DNA of 64,000 bases from Edaphochlamys debaryana (lineage: Eukaryota > Chlorophyta > Chlorophyceae > Chlamydomonadales): NCBI GenBank assembly GCA_016858145.1, contig JAEHOE010000043.1:124001-188000 (forward strand). The letters run 5' to 3'. Every line of letters starts with the position of its first letter. Position 1 is the first letter of the stretch. The translations under genes and the position numbers were made by a program. Shown here in pieces: positions 21,165 to 31,041 of the stretch. The notes beneath the pieces were generated by a model that saw only the letters and a program-made list of their open reading frames with translations, was not told the DNA's origin and did no database searches.

Positions 21165-22257
21165 CAGCGGTTCCATTTTGGGTGAAATTTCCCGAAAAAG
21201 TGAAAAACGGCTTGTCGAGGCCGCGAAAAGGAGTAACCGTTTGCTCTGAGGGGGTCAGTAAATTTTCACCCGCCGGCCGCCGGCTGGCCGGCGGGCTGGC
21301 CGGGGGCCGGTGGGGGCCGGTCGCGGGTATGACACGCGACGGCGGGAAGCCTTTGGTGTTCAGCCTCAAAGTGGCCTCGCGGAGCTCATACTGTTTTATT
21401 ATAGATACACTATGCGGCAGTCAGCTTATACTTAAAGTCTAGAGGACAATGAGTGGCCGGGGAGTCGCGAAGACCAAAGCGCCCAAGCCGTTGACTGCCT
21501 TTTGGAGCAGTGCTAGTGCCACCAGAACTGTGCAACCAGCACATAGGAACCTAGAAGACCACTCTGATCACTCTGCGCAACTCGCCAAGCACGATGCTGG
21601 GGCGCAGCGGCCCTCGCAGGGCTGGGGCGCGCAGCGGCTTGGAGCTGGAGGCAGCGCCTGGGCACGGAGCGGCCGGGGCTGGGGCGCGCAGCGGCTTGGA
21701 GCTGGAGGCAGCGCCTGGGCACGGAGCGGCCGGGGCTGGGGCGCAGCGCTGAGGCGCGGAAGGGGACCTAAGCTTTTTGACAACTGCACTAGGACGTGGC
21801 ACTGAGAGGGGTGGGCGCAGGGCGCAAGCGCGCGGCGAAGAGCACAGCGCAAGCGACCGGGGCTGGGGCGCAGCGCTGAGGCGCGGAACGGCACCTAAGC
21901 TGTGTGATAACTGCACTAGGACGCGGCACTGAGAGGGTGGGCGGCAAGGACTCAGCGTTAAGGCAAGCACTAAACTCTTTCAAAGGACAGAAGGGGGCAT
22001 GAGGGCTGGGATGCAGTGCTGAGGCGCAGTCGCGCAGAGCTGGCGGGGGCCGAAGAGGCGAAGGCAAGCACTGCCTTGTGTGCGTGACGCGCGGAATTTG
22101 CGTCATTTTGACTACCATATTAGGCGTGGATTTTCAAAAATTTCCGGGGACACCCCCCAGACCCCCCCGTTGGGTGAAAATTTTCGGCCCTGCGGGCCGA
22201 AAATTTCACCCGAAAGTAACAGATTGGACAGGGCCAAAGTTGAAAGCTGAAGCACTG
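21165..22257. mobile_element. hAT-like element, copy B (1093 bp)
   Basis: The same element as 11392-12748, with identical ends (CAGCGG...CACTG) and its own 8-bp target duplication GTTGGCCG at 21157-21164 and 22258-22265. Compared with copy A it lacks the 347-bp segment but has a tandem doubling of a unit of about 57 bp near 21620-21740. The two different target duplications show two separate insertions. The short frame beginning at the ATG at 21449 parallels the one at 11665 in copy A. Confidence 0.85.
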
Positions 22258-22383
22258 GTTGGCCGATGCAAAGGACCTGTGAAGCGTAGCCGCCTGTGAA
22301 CGTGGAACCCTTCTCGGGCCAAAAGCGCATGGCTATCAAATACCCCGGGTTGGTGCAAGGGTTGCTGGGGGGGGAGGAGAAGG

Positions 22384-22860
22384 GCCGGGGGTGTTGCGGG
22401 GTGGGTTCGTGGAAGTCGCGTGCAAGCACGGTCGGCGTAAGGTGACACATGGCTGCGCGAATCAGATTCCTCAGATGAGATGGTCGCAGTGCTTGGGTAC
22501 GCTCGCAGCTGCTTGCAGCGGGTTCGGGCTGGGCAGATCGATGGACATCGCACTGATCATCAGAGGCCCTCGCGCCCTCGCGCACTTGCCACGACGTACT
22601 CGCAGCTCATGTGTATCTCATGAGTGCTTTGCGCGGTGTGGGTCCTTCTGCATGGCCCAAACCGTTGCGGTGCATGCACCGAGGTCGGCCCACCCCGCGT
22701 GCTCCATTCGCCCCAGCCCCCGCGGCTGTGGGCCTTGTGCTAGGCTAGGAACCCGCTGCGCGGACTTTGGCGGCCTCTGGGGCCCCACAAAGTAAGACGA
22801 CACGCCCCGGTGACCAAGGGTCACCCCCAGCTCGACTTCGTGATTCGACAGGCGGCATAA
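22384..22860. repeat. Dispersed repeat, copy 1
   Basis: About 475 bp match 38366-38820 closely. Shared landmarks are a GATCGATGGACATCGCACTG stretch, a TTTGGCGGCCTCTGGGGCCC stretch, and the same right end, ACAGGCGGCATAA. No coding frame, target duplication or inverted ends were identified, so its type is unknown. Confidence 0.75.
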
Positions 22861-23426
22861 CTAACTGCAAGTGGGGCGGAGTGGTGCTGGGGCCTGCGGG
22901 CTGGAAGCGTACCTGCGTACGAGATTGAAGGCGGGGGCATGAAGGCCGTCCCAGGGTGATGTGGCTTGATGCCGGTAAAGCTCTGTGTGCGTCACTGGTG
23001 AGATGTGAGCTAGCGGATTCGCGCGAGCCCAGCATGCCGCATGGCGACTAGGGGCTGCGGGGTCTGCACGTACAAGCAGAGGGGACGTTAGTTGCCGGGC
23101 ACGGCACGGCACGGACTGGGGTTGCGTTGTATAACATAATACTAGTGTATTCCACGGCTGCACAGAACAGAACAGGACAGTCATCGGTGGTTACAATGAG
23201 GGACCCCTTCGAGGGGGTCTAAGCGCAGAACGCTCCGACCGGCTGGTCGACCACACGGGCTTGCCGCCTGCAAGCCTGGGTGCCCCCTAACAGCAGCCCA
23301 CAAGGGCGGTGAGCCACGGCTATCACCAACGAAGCCTCAGCTAGGGAGCCGCCAAGGGGAGTGTCCCCGCCCGTCCGTGGGCCACCGACCGCAAGGGTTG
23401 GACAGCCACACACCATGCCCCCGGGC
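22861..23426. other. Spacer downstream of the 23.4-kb gene
   Basis: This would hold the 3' untranslated region of the minus-strand gene ending at 23427. No further gene is supported. Confidence 0.3.
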
Positions 23427-24290
23427 TCACAGATAACCTTGCCGCATCCACCCCTCCCCCTCTAAGTACAGGATATCCGCCCCTTTGATCCAGCGAGGCT
23501 TGAGGCCCTTTGTGCGGAGCCTAGCGAAGACTGGCTGCCGCTTCTTCCGCAGCGCCCTCCCTAGGGCCGTGAGGTAGGGCGCCACCACCACCCCGCTCGC
23601 CTCCCGCACCTCCTTAGCCCGCAGGCGGAACTCCGCCCGCTGTGCGGTCGTCACCCCCAGCACGACGTTCCAGCCCCCCTCACCCTTCCAGCACCGCTGG
23701 ACTGACGCGCTAAGCTGGCTGGCGACTGATGGGCCCAGGCCTGACATGTCGCCCGACTTCAGCCGGTCGGCCATCTGGTCCGAAACCCCCCGCAGCAGCA
23801 GCCGGCCTGGGTCCTCCATGGGGGTGTTCTCCACGATCAGCTCGGTAATCCGCTCCACGCGGTTGATGTCCTTGAAGATTTTGTCGACGTCATTGTCGGC
23901 GAGCGTGAACGCCTCGAAGACATTGGTTTTGTGGGAAGCGAGCTCCTCCCTAAGCGTGGATACGTCGCGCTGCAGGGCAGCGTGCCGCTCAGCGGCTGCC
24001 CGCAGCTCGTCGCGGACTTTGGCGGCCAGCTCGTTGACCGCGTGGACGATACCCTCCCTCAGAGCGGGCGAGTGAATGCAGCGCAGCTTCTCTAGCACCG
24101 AATCCAGGAGCGCCACAAAGTCGTCCTGAATCCGCTTCGCCTCGGGACACATGGCAGCCTCGCCCTCAGCTCGCTCCGCCTCGCGAGCCTTGTGCTCAGC
24201 TCTCGCTTCGGCCCTAGCCTTCCGGTGAGCCGCCTGCTCGGCTGGTGTGCCAATGTTGTGCAGCCAATTCCTTCCGTAGGAGCGAGACAT
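23427..24290 (-). CDS. Uncharacterised coiled-coil protein, maybe retroelement ORF1
   Basis: One uninterrupted frame of 287 residues starts at the ATG at 24290. The N-terminal third is rich in Ala/Arg/Glu (residues about 17-47) and likely helical. The middle is a long coiled coil with heptads, and the C-terminal part is basic, ending with a motif R-x-L-R-K-K-R-Q-P-V-F-A-R-L-R-x-x-G-L-K-P-R-W. A single exon is unusual beside the intron-rich genes here. Coiled coil plus compact basic C-terminal domain is the build of LINE ORF1 and other Gag-like RNA-binding proteins, so a retroelement origin is my guess, but no reverse transcriptase follows. It could also be a domesticated or host protein. Confidence 0.55.
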   Translation of the reverse strand: MSRSYGRNWLHNIGTPAEQAAHRKARAEARAEHKAREAERAEGEAAMCPEAKRIQDDFVALLDSVLEKLRCIHSPALREGIVHAVNELAAKVRDELRAAAERHAALQRDVSTLREELASHKTNVFEAFTLADNDVDKIFKDINRVERITELIVENTPMEDPGRLLLRGVSDQMADRLKSGDMSGLGPSVASQLSASVQRCWKGEGGWNVVLGVTTAQRAEFRLRAKEVREASGVVVAPYLTALGRALRKKRQPVFARLRTKGLKPRWIKGADILYLEGEGWMRQGYL

Positions 24291-24324
24291 GGCGGCTACC
24301 GTAGGGCTAGGTCCTACGCGTGGT

Positions 24325-24362
24325 GTGTATTGTGTATTGTGTATTGTGTATTGTGGTGTGTA
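24325..24362. repeat. TGTATTG microsatellite
   Basis: Four head-to-tail copies of a 7-bp unit (GTATTGT) lie just upstream of the gene starting at 24290, in its probable 5' leader or promoter. Confidence 0.8.
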
Positions 24363-25580
24363 GGACAGCCTACAACATAGGACATTGCCTACTACATAGC
24401 AGCCTGCGCGTCTCGCTGGCCGGCCCTGGCCGACCCGCCAGGGGCCGGCCGCGCGTCGCTGGGCTGAGCAGCCGCCACTTCGGGCCCTGAGGGAGTGGAC
24501 CAGGCTCGAAGTGCTGCGGCTACTCATCTGTGACTGCAGCCGGATGGTGGACTTCAGTCAAAGGCCGCTCAAGGGCGGTAGTCTCGTTTGGCACAACCCC
24601 CCCCCTCACCCGCCGCCTTCCCCGGGGCTTCGTGCCACGTTGTTCTCTGCAGCACAGCTCAGTGGTTTGGCGGCTGAAATTTCGTCGAGCCGGGCGGGGG
24701 AGGCTCAGCAGAGGCGTCCGTGCCTCATTGGGGCTGGTGGGGCGGGCGGTGGTGGGGCCCGAACTATGAGGTGCACGCGGCTGGGGCGCTGGCGGCGCTG
24801 GCGGTGGCGGCGGGGTCTGTCGCGGCTGCGGAACAGGCGGTGAGGCGGGAGTGTGCGGCGGCGCGGCGGGCGGTGTTGGAGGCTGTTGCAAGGCGTGGAG
24901 GGAGAGGGCGGGTGGGCGGACATGTGTGAGTCAGGAGTCAGTCCTGATGTGGAGGCAGCGCTGCCACGGTGAGGGGGTCGGCGGGACAGGGCGAGTCGCA
25001 CGCAACCCTTGTAGGAACTGGTGAGGCTTGCCTTGACCCCATGTGAGCTCAAACGGCGCTGACCACATGGCACTAGGGCCTGGGCAGCCTGGGCAACCAG
25101 GGGCTGATGGACTTGGCAGACTCCCTGCGGGGTCGGCATCTTTGCTGACAGCCCGGGTGGGGGTTATTATAGACAACGGGGCGTAGTGCCGCGGTGACTG
25201 GCGCCCGGGTGGGGGTACCGGTACCGTGTGGGCTTGCGCGCGTTCGCCGAGGGCCACCCGCGTCGCGGAGGCTGCGCTTGTGACGGGACTGCGATTGACT
25301 AGGTGGCCGCAGCCAGGGCGATGTCGCCCCTGGTTTAATCGAAGGCGCGGTGTCCTGTCGACCTGCTCGTGGCATGGCGTTGCGGTTGAACCGGTTGAAC
25401 CGCACGGGGGCGAGCAACGGCTTGCGGACATGACAGACGCACATTGTGCCGTACGAGGATGTGCTCCTAGAAAGCTTCAGGCGCAGAGCAGAAGTCACAC
25501 AAAACACCGCACACTCTTCACCTCTTCCAGTATCAGTCCAGTAGTAGAAGGGAGCTGAGCCGAGGCACGAGTCGTCGACC
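24363..25580. other. Spacer between divergent genes
   Basis: This separates the minus-strand 23.4-kb gene from the plus-strand 25.6-kb gene and should hold the promoter of the latter. A 69-codon frame at 24720-24929 looks coding-like but begins with GTG and has no supporting splice sites. Confidence 0.35.
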
Positions 25581-27491
25581 ATGCTGGGGGTGAGTGTCAA
25601 CATCGCCGACTGCTGCCAGTACTGTTCCTAATTCCACATGTTCCTTGTGTTCCCACCGTTTGTATTATGATAACACCAGTCGCTGCATGGGTCTGTCGCA
25701 GGTGACTGCTCAAGCGGCGGGTCACGTCGATGCCGCCATCGGCCACGCCATCGAGCACGGCTACGCGGACCCGGCATACGCAGGCGTAGTTGTAGTTAGC
25801 GCGACGTCGGCCGTCATGGGCTCCCTGCTGTGCCTGCACAAGGTGTCCAAGTGGCTGATGCTGGTGGGTCGGCACTGCGGGTCCGTCATGTCGTGTCCTT
25901 TCGGTTGCGCTCAGGGGGTGCGCTTACGGAGACTTGCGTGCAATTATTGCCTTTCAACCTGCGCACACACGCCACTGCCGACTCGTGCCTGTCGCTCGCG
26001 TCAGCGCTGACGCTTGGCAGCGCCGGTCTGCTGCTGCAAGCCTCCGGCCCTTCTCGCTGTCGTTCTCGTGTACCGTGCACCGCGTCGTGACTACCCCCTT
26101 CCCCTTCCCCCCGCCAGTACCCGCTGTCCACCAACCTCCGCCTGGAAACCGTCATCACGCACCTGAAGGAGGTCTACCCCAAAGAGGTCATCCTCGTGGA
26201 CGAGGTCGCTGAGACCGTCACGGCGGCCCTGGGCCCCGAGCTGGCCGACCGGACCTGGGACAAGACCGTCAAGCAGATACGCGAACTGCAGCGCCCCATC
26301 CTGGCTGCGGACCTGGCGGAGGAGGTGGCGGCGGGCGGGGGCCCGCTGCTGCAGAAGATGGTAAAAGCCACGCAGGGCTTTACGCAGGCCAAGCTTCAGG
26401 CGGCGCTAAAGGATGCGGTGCCGCCGCTGCATGTCGAGGTCGAAGAGGTGGCGCGGCGCGTGCGCGACGAGGTCAAGGCCTGGTGCAAGAGCGACGATGT
26501 CAGGTACGTGACAGTGTGAGGCTAGCTGTCGCCGGTGCGTGATGGCTGAGGCACTAAGCTTCCTGCGTGCATATGAGTATCCTCCGTCGTCCGGGGGACG
26601 AGCTGTGCGTCAAGCAAGCAGGCGGCCCACGACACACCGGCCGCCCCCGCCCTGCAACTCGTGCAGGCACCTGACCTACCCCAACCTCATTCGCCTGTCA
26701 AACTTCGTGATCAGCCACGCCGGCCAGATGGTCCTCTCCGCGGCGGTAAGCTTCCTTGGGCTCTGGGCCAGGCATGCACAGGGCGCCCCTGCGTTCCGTC
26801 CCTTCCCTCCCGGCGGCGGCAGCAGCGACGGCGTTGTCCGCACGTACATACGTCACCAGTCTCAAACAATCAGTGCGCTTAACACCGCCACGTGCGCGTA
26901 TTGCTTGCACTCTGTCCCCCGCAGCTTGCGTCACCAGCTACACGAGCAAAGCTGTACAGGCTGATGGCCTCTGCGGCGGCGTCGGGCATCCCCGCCCTCA
27001 AGCTGTCCGTCCTCACCGGCGGCAGCGCCCTGTGCCTCAAGACGCTCATCAAGGCCGTGCGCAAGCTCCACATCATCTGCGGGCCGGCGCTGCAAAGGCT
27101 GGCCGTGATGGAGCTCGAGAGGTGCGTGACGGCAGCACCCTCACGCCGGGTGCGGGGTGGGGCTGCGAGGGAGGTAGGGTACGGGAGCGCATGGTCGCAG
27201 GCAACGGGCCAACTAGCCATTTAGTTTCGCCAACCGAGCACAGCAACGGCAAACATACCCGGCCTTGATCAGCCCTTGACGGACCGCTCTCCATCTGCAT
27301 TGCTTGCGCTTTGTCGACTAAACGCGTCCCTGCATGCCTGCCCCGCCCTTGTGTTGCACCTGCCCACCCGCAGCCAGCCGGGGGCCGAGGACGCGCTCCT
27401 GGGCTGCGCCCAGCTCCTGCTCTACAAGGCCGCAGAGGTGCGCCTGCGCCCGCTCAGCGCCGAAGACCTGATCCTGGCGGTGACCCTGTAG
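25581..27491 (+). CDS. Unknown membrane protein (family member Y)
   Basis: Six exons give 316 residues: 25581-25589, 25702-25863, 26118-26503, 26667-26745, 26925-27121 and 27374-27491. The first exon codes only Met-Leu-Gly before a good GTGAGT donor. Exon 2 has a hydrophobic stretch (A-Y-A-G-V-V-V-V-S-A-T-S-A-V-M-G) that probably spans a membrane. The middle is helical and charged, with the motif A-T-Q-G-F-T-x-x-x-L-x-A. The C-terminal part has a second hydrophobic, helical region ending near I-C-G-P. The motif, the membrane segment and the C-terminal G-P block recur in the genes at 42.3 and 56.7 kb, so these form a family. I do not recognise a function. A TGTAA poly(A) signal stands at 27683-27687, about 190 bp after the stop. 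Confidence 0.8.
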
Positions 27492-27682
27492 CCTGCACGA
27501 CAGGGGGCGAGCAAGTGTGGCTGTCGGAGCCGCTGTAGAGGGCTAGCGGCGAAGGGTGCATGGCACGCAGGCCAACCAGGCAGCGCGCCACGGCTCTGCC
27601 CTGCCAAGGCCGGCGAAAGACAGCGGGCCCAGGAACACACTAAGATGCACACATAAATAAGGGCAGCACGGATGTGAGGGTC

Positions 27683-27687
27683 TGTAA
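27683..27687 (+). promoter_or_regulatory. TGTAA poly(A) signal
   Basis: TGTAA is the usual polyadenylation signal of Chlamydomonas-type algae; this one lies about 190 bp after the stop of the gene ending at 27491. Confidence 0.5.
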
Positions 27688-29195
27688 GAGCACTGATGAC
27701 ATGCAAGATAGAGGTAGGGTGCGATACACGTCAGCGGCAGCAGGTGGCCGATCAATGCGTGGAAACCTTCCTGAGGTGCAGCTGCTTGGCAGTATGGGGT
27801 GTGCGTTGTGGGCCATGCTAATGATTGCACGATCCGTCCCTCGTCAGCACTTATAGTTCAGCGCAAGGTGGTGCCAGAACGGGCACGACGGGGCATGCAT
27901 GAGGTTCGGCGCATGGGGCGGGTATGCACGGGAAGAGCGACGGCTGAAGGACGCAATAGCATGTATGATGGACCTTGACGGTGGTTTGTGTTGAGGGAAC
28001 CCGGTACAGCGGCCCGGGGCACCCTTTTGGGCCTTTCAATTGCGGGGCCACGGGTGGCGGGGAGGCACCCCGTCGCACCCGCGCGCAGGGGGGCCGCGGC
28101 GCGGACCATTGGGACCGAATTAGAAGCCATGGTGAGAGAGCGAGGATCCTGTGCTCCAGAGAAGTGCCGGCGAGAGCCTAAGGCAACGCCTTCTTGGAGG
28201 CACCTCGCGGGAGTCGCGGCGCAGGCCATTCCAGAGGAAGCAGCGACAGCGTCGGTCGGCCGAATTAGCAGCAAGGGCAAGCCATCCATCCACGGCGCTC
28301 AGGCCGTCTCCAACCGCAACGCTTCCTGCACTCGAGGCACGGCAGGTAGCCACCACTCCAGACCACTCCTATATCAAGAAGTAGAACCGTGTCCGCGTCC
28401 TCTCCATGGTTCAGGCACGGGGCCGCGCCTCTGCTCCCCCTGTCCGCCTGCTCGCAAGAGCAGGGTTGCGGGTAGTTCCTCGCCAGTGCGCACTTCGTCG
28501 CACTTTGCTGGCCTTGCTTATCACGTAACTCGTCTCCCGTGGGCCCCTTCCCCCTGTCCCCATCCGGCTGACACCGAGTCCCCTATGGCTCATTTAGCAC
28601 TGCGCTATAATACCTCCGCCCGCCAAGCTTCTAACCCTTCTGTGCTGGGGACGCCTATGTCCGTCCTCCTCCGCCCTCTCTGCTGCAAAGCGTGGGCTCC
28701 CCCGCCCCTCCTGGTTGGCCCCCCTTGTCAGCGGCACCCATCCAATCCCATCGCGAGGGCGCAATTGCTATGATACACTTGCAATAATAATGGCAAGCCG
28801 ATGAGCACTCACGCTTATTTTTGGGCAGGAGCGAGGCAATGGCTACTGGCAGGGACGATGATGATGGCGCTTTGAGCCGCGCTGGACAGCAGCTGCTGCT
28901 GGGCAGGACCGTGAGTGAGTGTGGCCAGCAGGGCGGACCGGTGACCGGGGGAGGACATTATAATGGAAGAGGGGTAACCAGTACATAATCCAGTTCCGGC
29001 AATGCAAGTCTGGGCTTATCCTTGGAAGGCGACTTCCTTGAGCCGCCGCAGAAGTGGACGGAACGACCACGTTTCCCGGGCACAGCGCTCCCGCAGTGTG
29101 CGTTGCCCGCCCGTAACCCCCGTACGTCCACCCCGGCCGCCATACGGCCACAAACAGCTAAACCCCTCCGGCATATCAACGCCTATCCGGCAGAA

Positions 29196-29249
29196 TGTTG
29201 TATCACGGGCCTTGGGCCTGTGGGGCGCGCACCGTGTGTGCCTATGGAC
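29196..29249. repeat. 54-bp repeat, copy 1
   Basis: It matches 30271-30324 with one mismatch (core ATCACGGGCCTTGGGCCTGT). The two copies are direct and 1075 bp apart; flanking sequences differ. Confidence 0.85.
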
Positions 29250-29347
29250 TAGCGGCCGCTCCTGGCGGTCCGAAGGGCGTGCCCCCCAGAGAAGAAAGGA
29301 GAGTGAAATGTAGTGTCTACGTTGCTGGCACCCGGCGAGGCGGGGGT

Positions 29348-29408
29348 TTCGACTTGGCGGAGAGCGCCTCAGAGCGCCTCAGAGCGCCTCAGAGCGCCGA
29401 GTCGAGGC
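29348..29408. repeat. 10-bp tandem repeat inside an inverted repeat
   Basis: AGAGCGCCTC occurs three times followed by a partial fourth copy (29361-29398). It is bounded by TCGACTTGGCG on the left and CGCCGAGTCGA on the right, which are inverted copies with one mismatch, so the repeat would sit in the loop of a hairpin. Confidence 0.75.
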
Positions 29409-30270
29409 GGGGGCCCGCAACCGGGCACGCGTACACGGTACCTCTCTCACACCTGATGGCAGTTAGCCACATGTTGGCGATCGACTTTACATAGTTAGAT
29501 ACAACTTGGCGCGACTAACAGTGTACAGCCGGATGCTGAAGCGCGGAGTGTCGAGGGCGGTGTCCACGCTGCTGTGCTTGGCCGACACCATGGTGTGAAA
29601 CTTGAAGCCATGAATGGTGATGCGTTGTCGACGCGGCGAAAGGAGCATGCTTAGGCCCGTGGTCGTTCAGCTCGGCGAGATTTGGCCCCCAGCACAAATT
29701 TTAGTATGTGCTGTGCTCCCCTATCCCTCTAATGCAAGTTATGAAGCCAGTCGCGGTTTAAGTCATGAGTCCTTAATCCTCAACCTGGAAGTCTGTCAGC
29801 CCGAGGCTGATGAACGAGAGACTTGATCCGAGGCTTAATGCTACTAACCAGTGTTACTCGCAGAAAAAGTGTGTTCTGAGGTTTAAACCGGTCCTGAGAC
29901 CCTGCTCAGCAGATGTCCTATAACCGTGCCCCATGCACGTGTATAGGATCAACATACTTGGCCTGTTGGAACTATCCACCCTGGACTCGCCATGGTAATG
30001 TAACGTGGTAAAGTAGTCACAGGTTATCATAGTGGCTGGCTTGCGGCTAACCTGGTTGCCCGCCCTGAAGCCCCATCATTGATGTCATGCTGCTGTAAAC
30101 ACCTGATCGAGATTTGTCTTTGCCTGGAGTGCGACCCTGGGTCGTGACTCACGCCCGTGCCTGGCGTTGGGTGATGCGGTGCTCTGGGCGCTGCTATGCA
30201 ACAATGCTTCCCGACCCCGCTGCGCGCCCCATGTGTCCGCGAGGACGCTGGACAGCTGAGGGGGAGCATG

Positions 30271-30324
30271 TGTTGTATCACGGGCCTTGGGCCTGTGGGG
30301 CGCGCACCGTGCGTGCCTATGGAC
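30271..30324. repeat. 54-bp repeat, copy 2
   Basis: Second copy of the repeat at 29196-29249, in the same orientation. Confidence 0.85.
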
Positions 30325-31041
30325 ACCGGCAGACCCGTATCTGTCCCTGGGTCTGTATGTAGCCAGTTCGGCATCCCGGTGTGATGCTCAGCCAGTAGAG
30401 CATCAGGTAGTAAGATTAGCAGGCTTTCGGGGTCAGACCCTACTCTGCTGGTTGGTGATCGGGCTAACTGTCAGCCCGTACCGGAGCCCCATCACGTAAC
30501 TACGCGCTTCCTGCTGCCAACTGGTAGTTCTTACTACCTCCTGATCCAGGGCTAGTGTCTCATCAGATGGGATACAACACAGAAGAGCCTTGAGGGCAGA
30601 TTCCCGCAGTGCTTACGAAGACTAAGGAGAAGGGGCAGCGCAGTGCCGCAAGATACAAGCAACAAGTACCTGCTGAAACTCTAGAGCCCAGTCTCTGCAT
30701 CATCCCACAGCAATTTGTTGGAAGGAAGACAAGGGCAGCGCGCCGGCCTCTTCCCACGGCCGGGAAGTCGCAAGATCAAGTTCCAGCACGCAAGGAAGAA
30801 GCAATGAGACCTGATCGCCCACACGCCTTGCAGCAGGGCTCTGGCCTCTGCCGCTTTACCCTCCTCGCGCCCTTGCCACCCTGACGCACGGCCGGGCCTT
30901 ATTAGCACCAAAGCAAACTCGTGCCATGTATCTCATACCCCAGGCAGACCCACATTACCCAGAGTTGGCTTGCCCCATCCTCCGCGGTCGCGTCGCAGGG
31001 CCCCCTGTCTGTGATTCACAGTTTACTGAACGACGAGACGA

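Larger units (their letters stand above)
27688..31041. other. Gene-poor region with short repeats
   Basis: More than 3 kb without a supportable gene. Long frames such as 27988-28773 lack domain features and cross AT-richer, repeat-like sequence. It contains the two 54-bp repeats and the 10-bp tandem repeat listed separately, plus a stretch near 28496-28545 that recurs as an insertion near 56483-56530. Confidence 0.45.

Noticed and set aside
23205..23222. Short hairpin GACCCC...GGGGTC as a terminator
   Set aside because: The stem is only six bases and factor-independent terminators of the bacterial type are not expected in a nuclear genome.
24720..24929. 69-codon Ala-rich frame resembling a small membrane protein
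   Set aside because: It begins with GTG, has no clear splice sites, and its composition is what GC-rich DNA yields by chance.
27988..28773. 261-codon plus-strand frame
   Set aside because: It begins without a good ATG, crosses repeat-like sequence and shows no conserved motif.
30380..30550. tRNA-like or imperfect inverted repeats around AGGTAGTAAGA / TCTTACTACCT
   Set aside because: The pairing is imperfect and no cloverleaf, anticodon arm or T-loop could be drawn.
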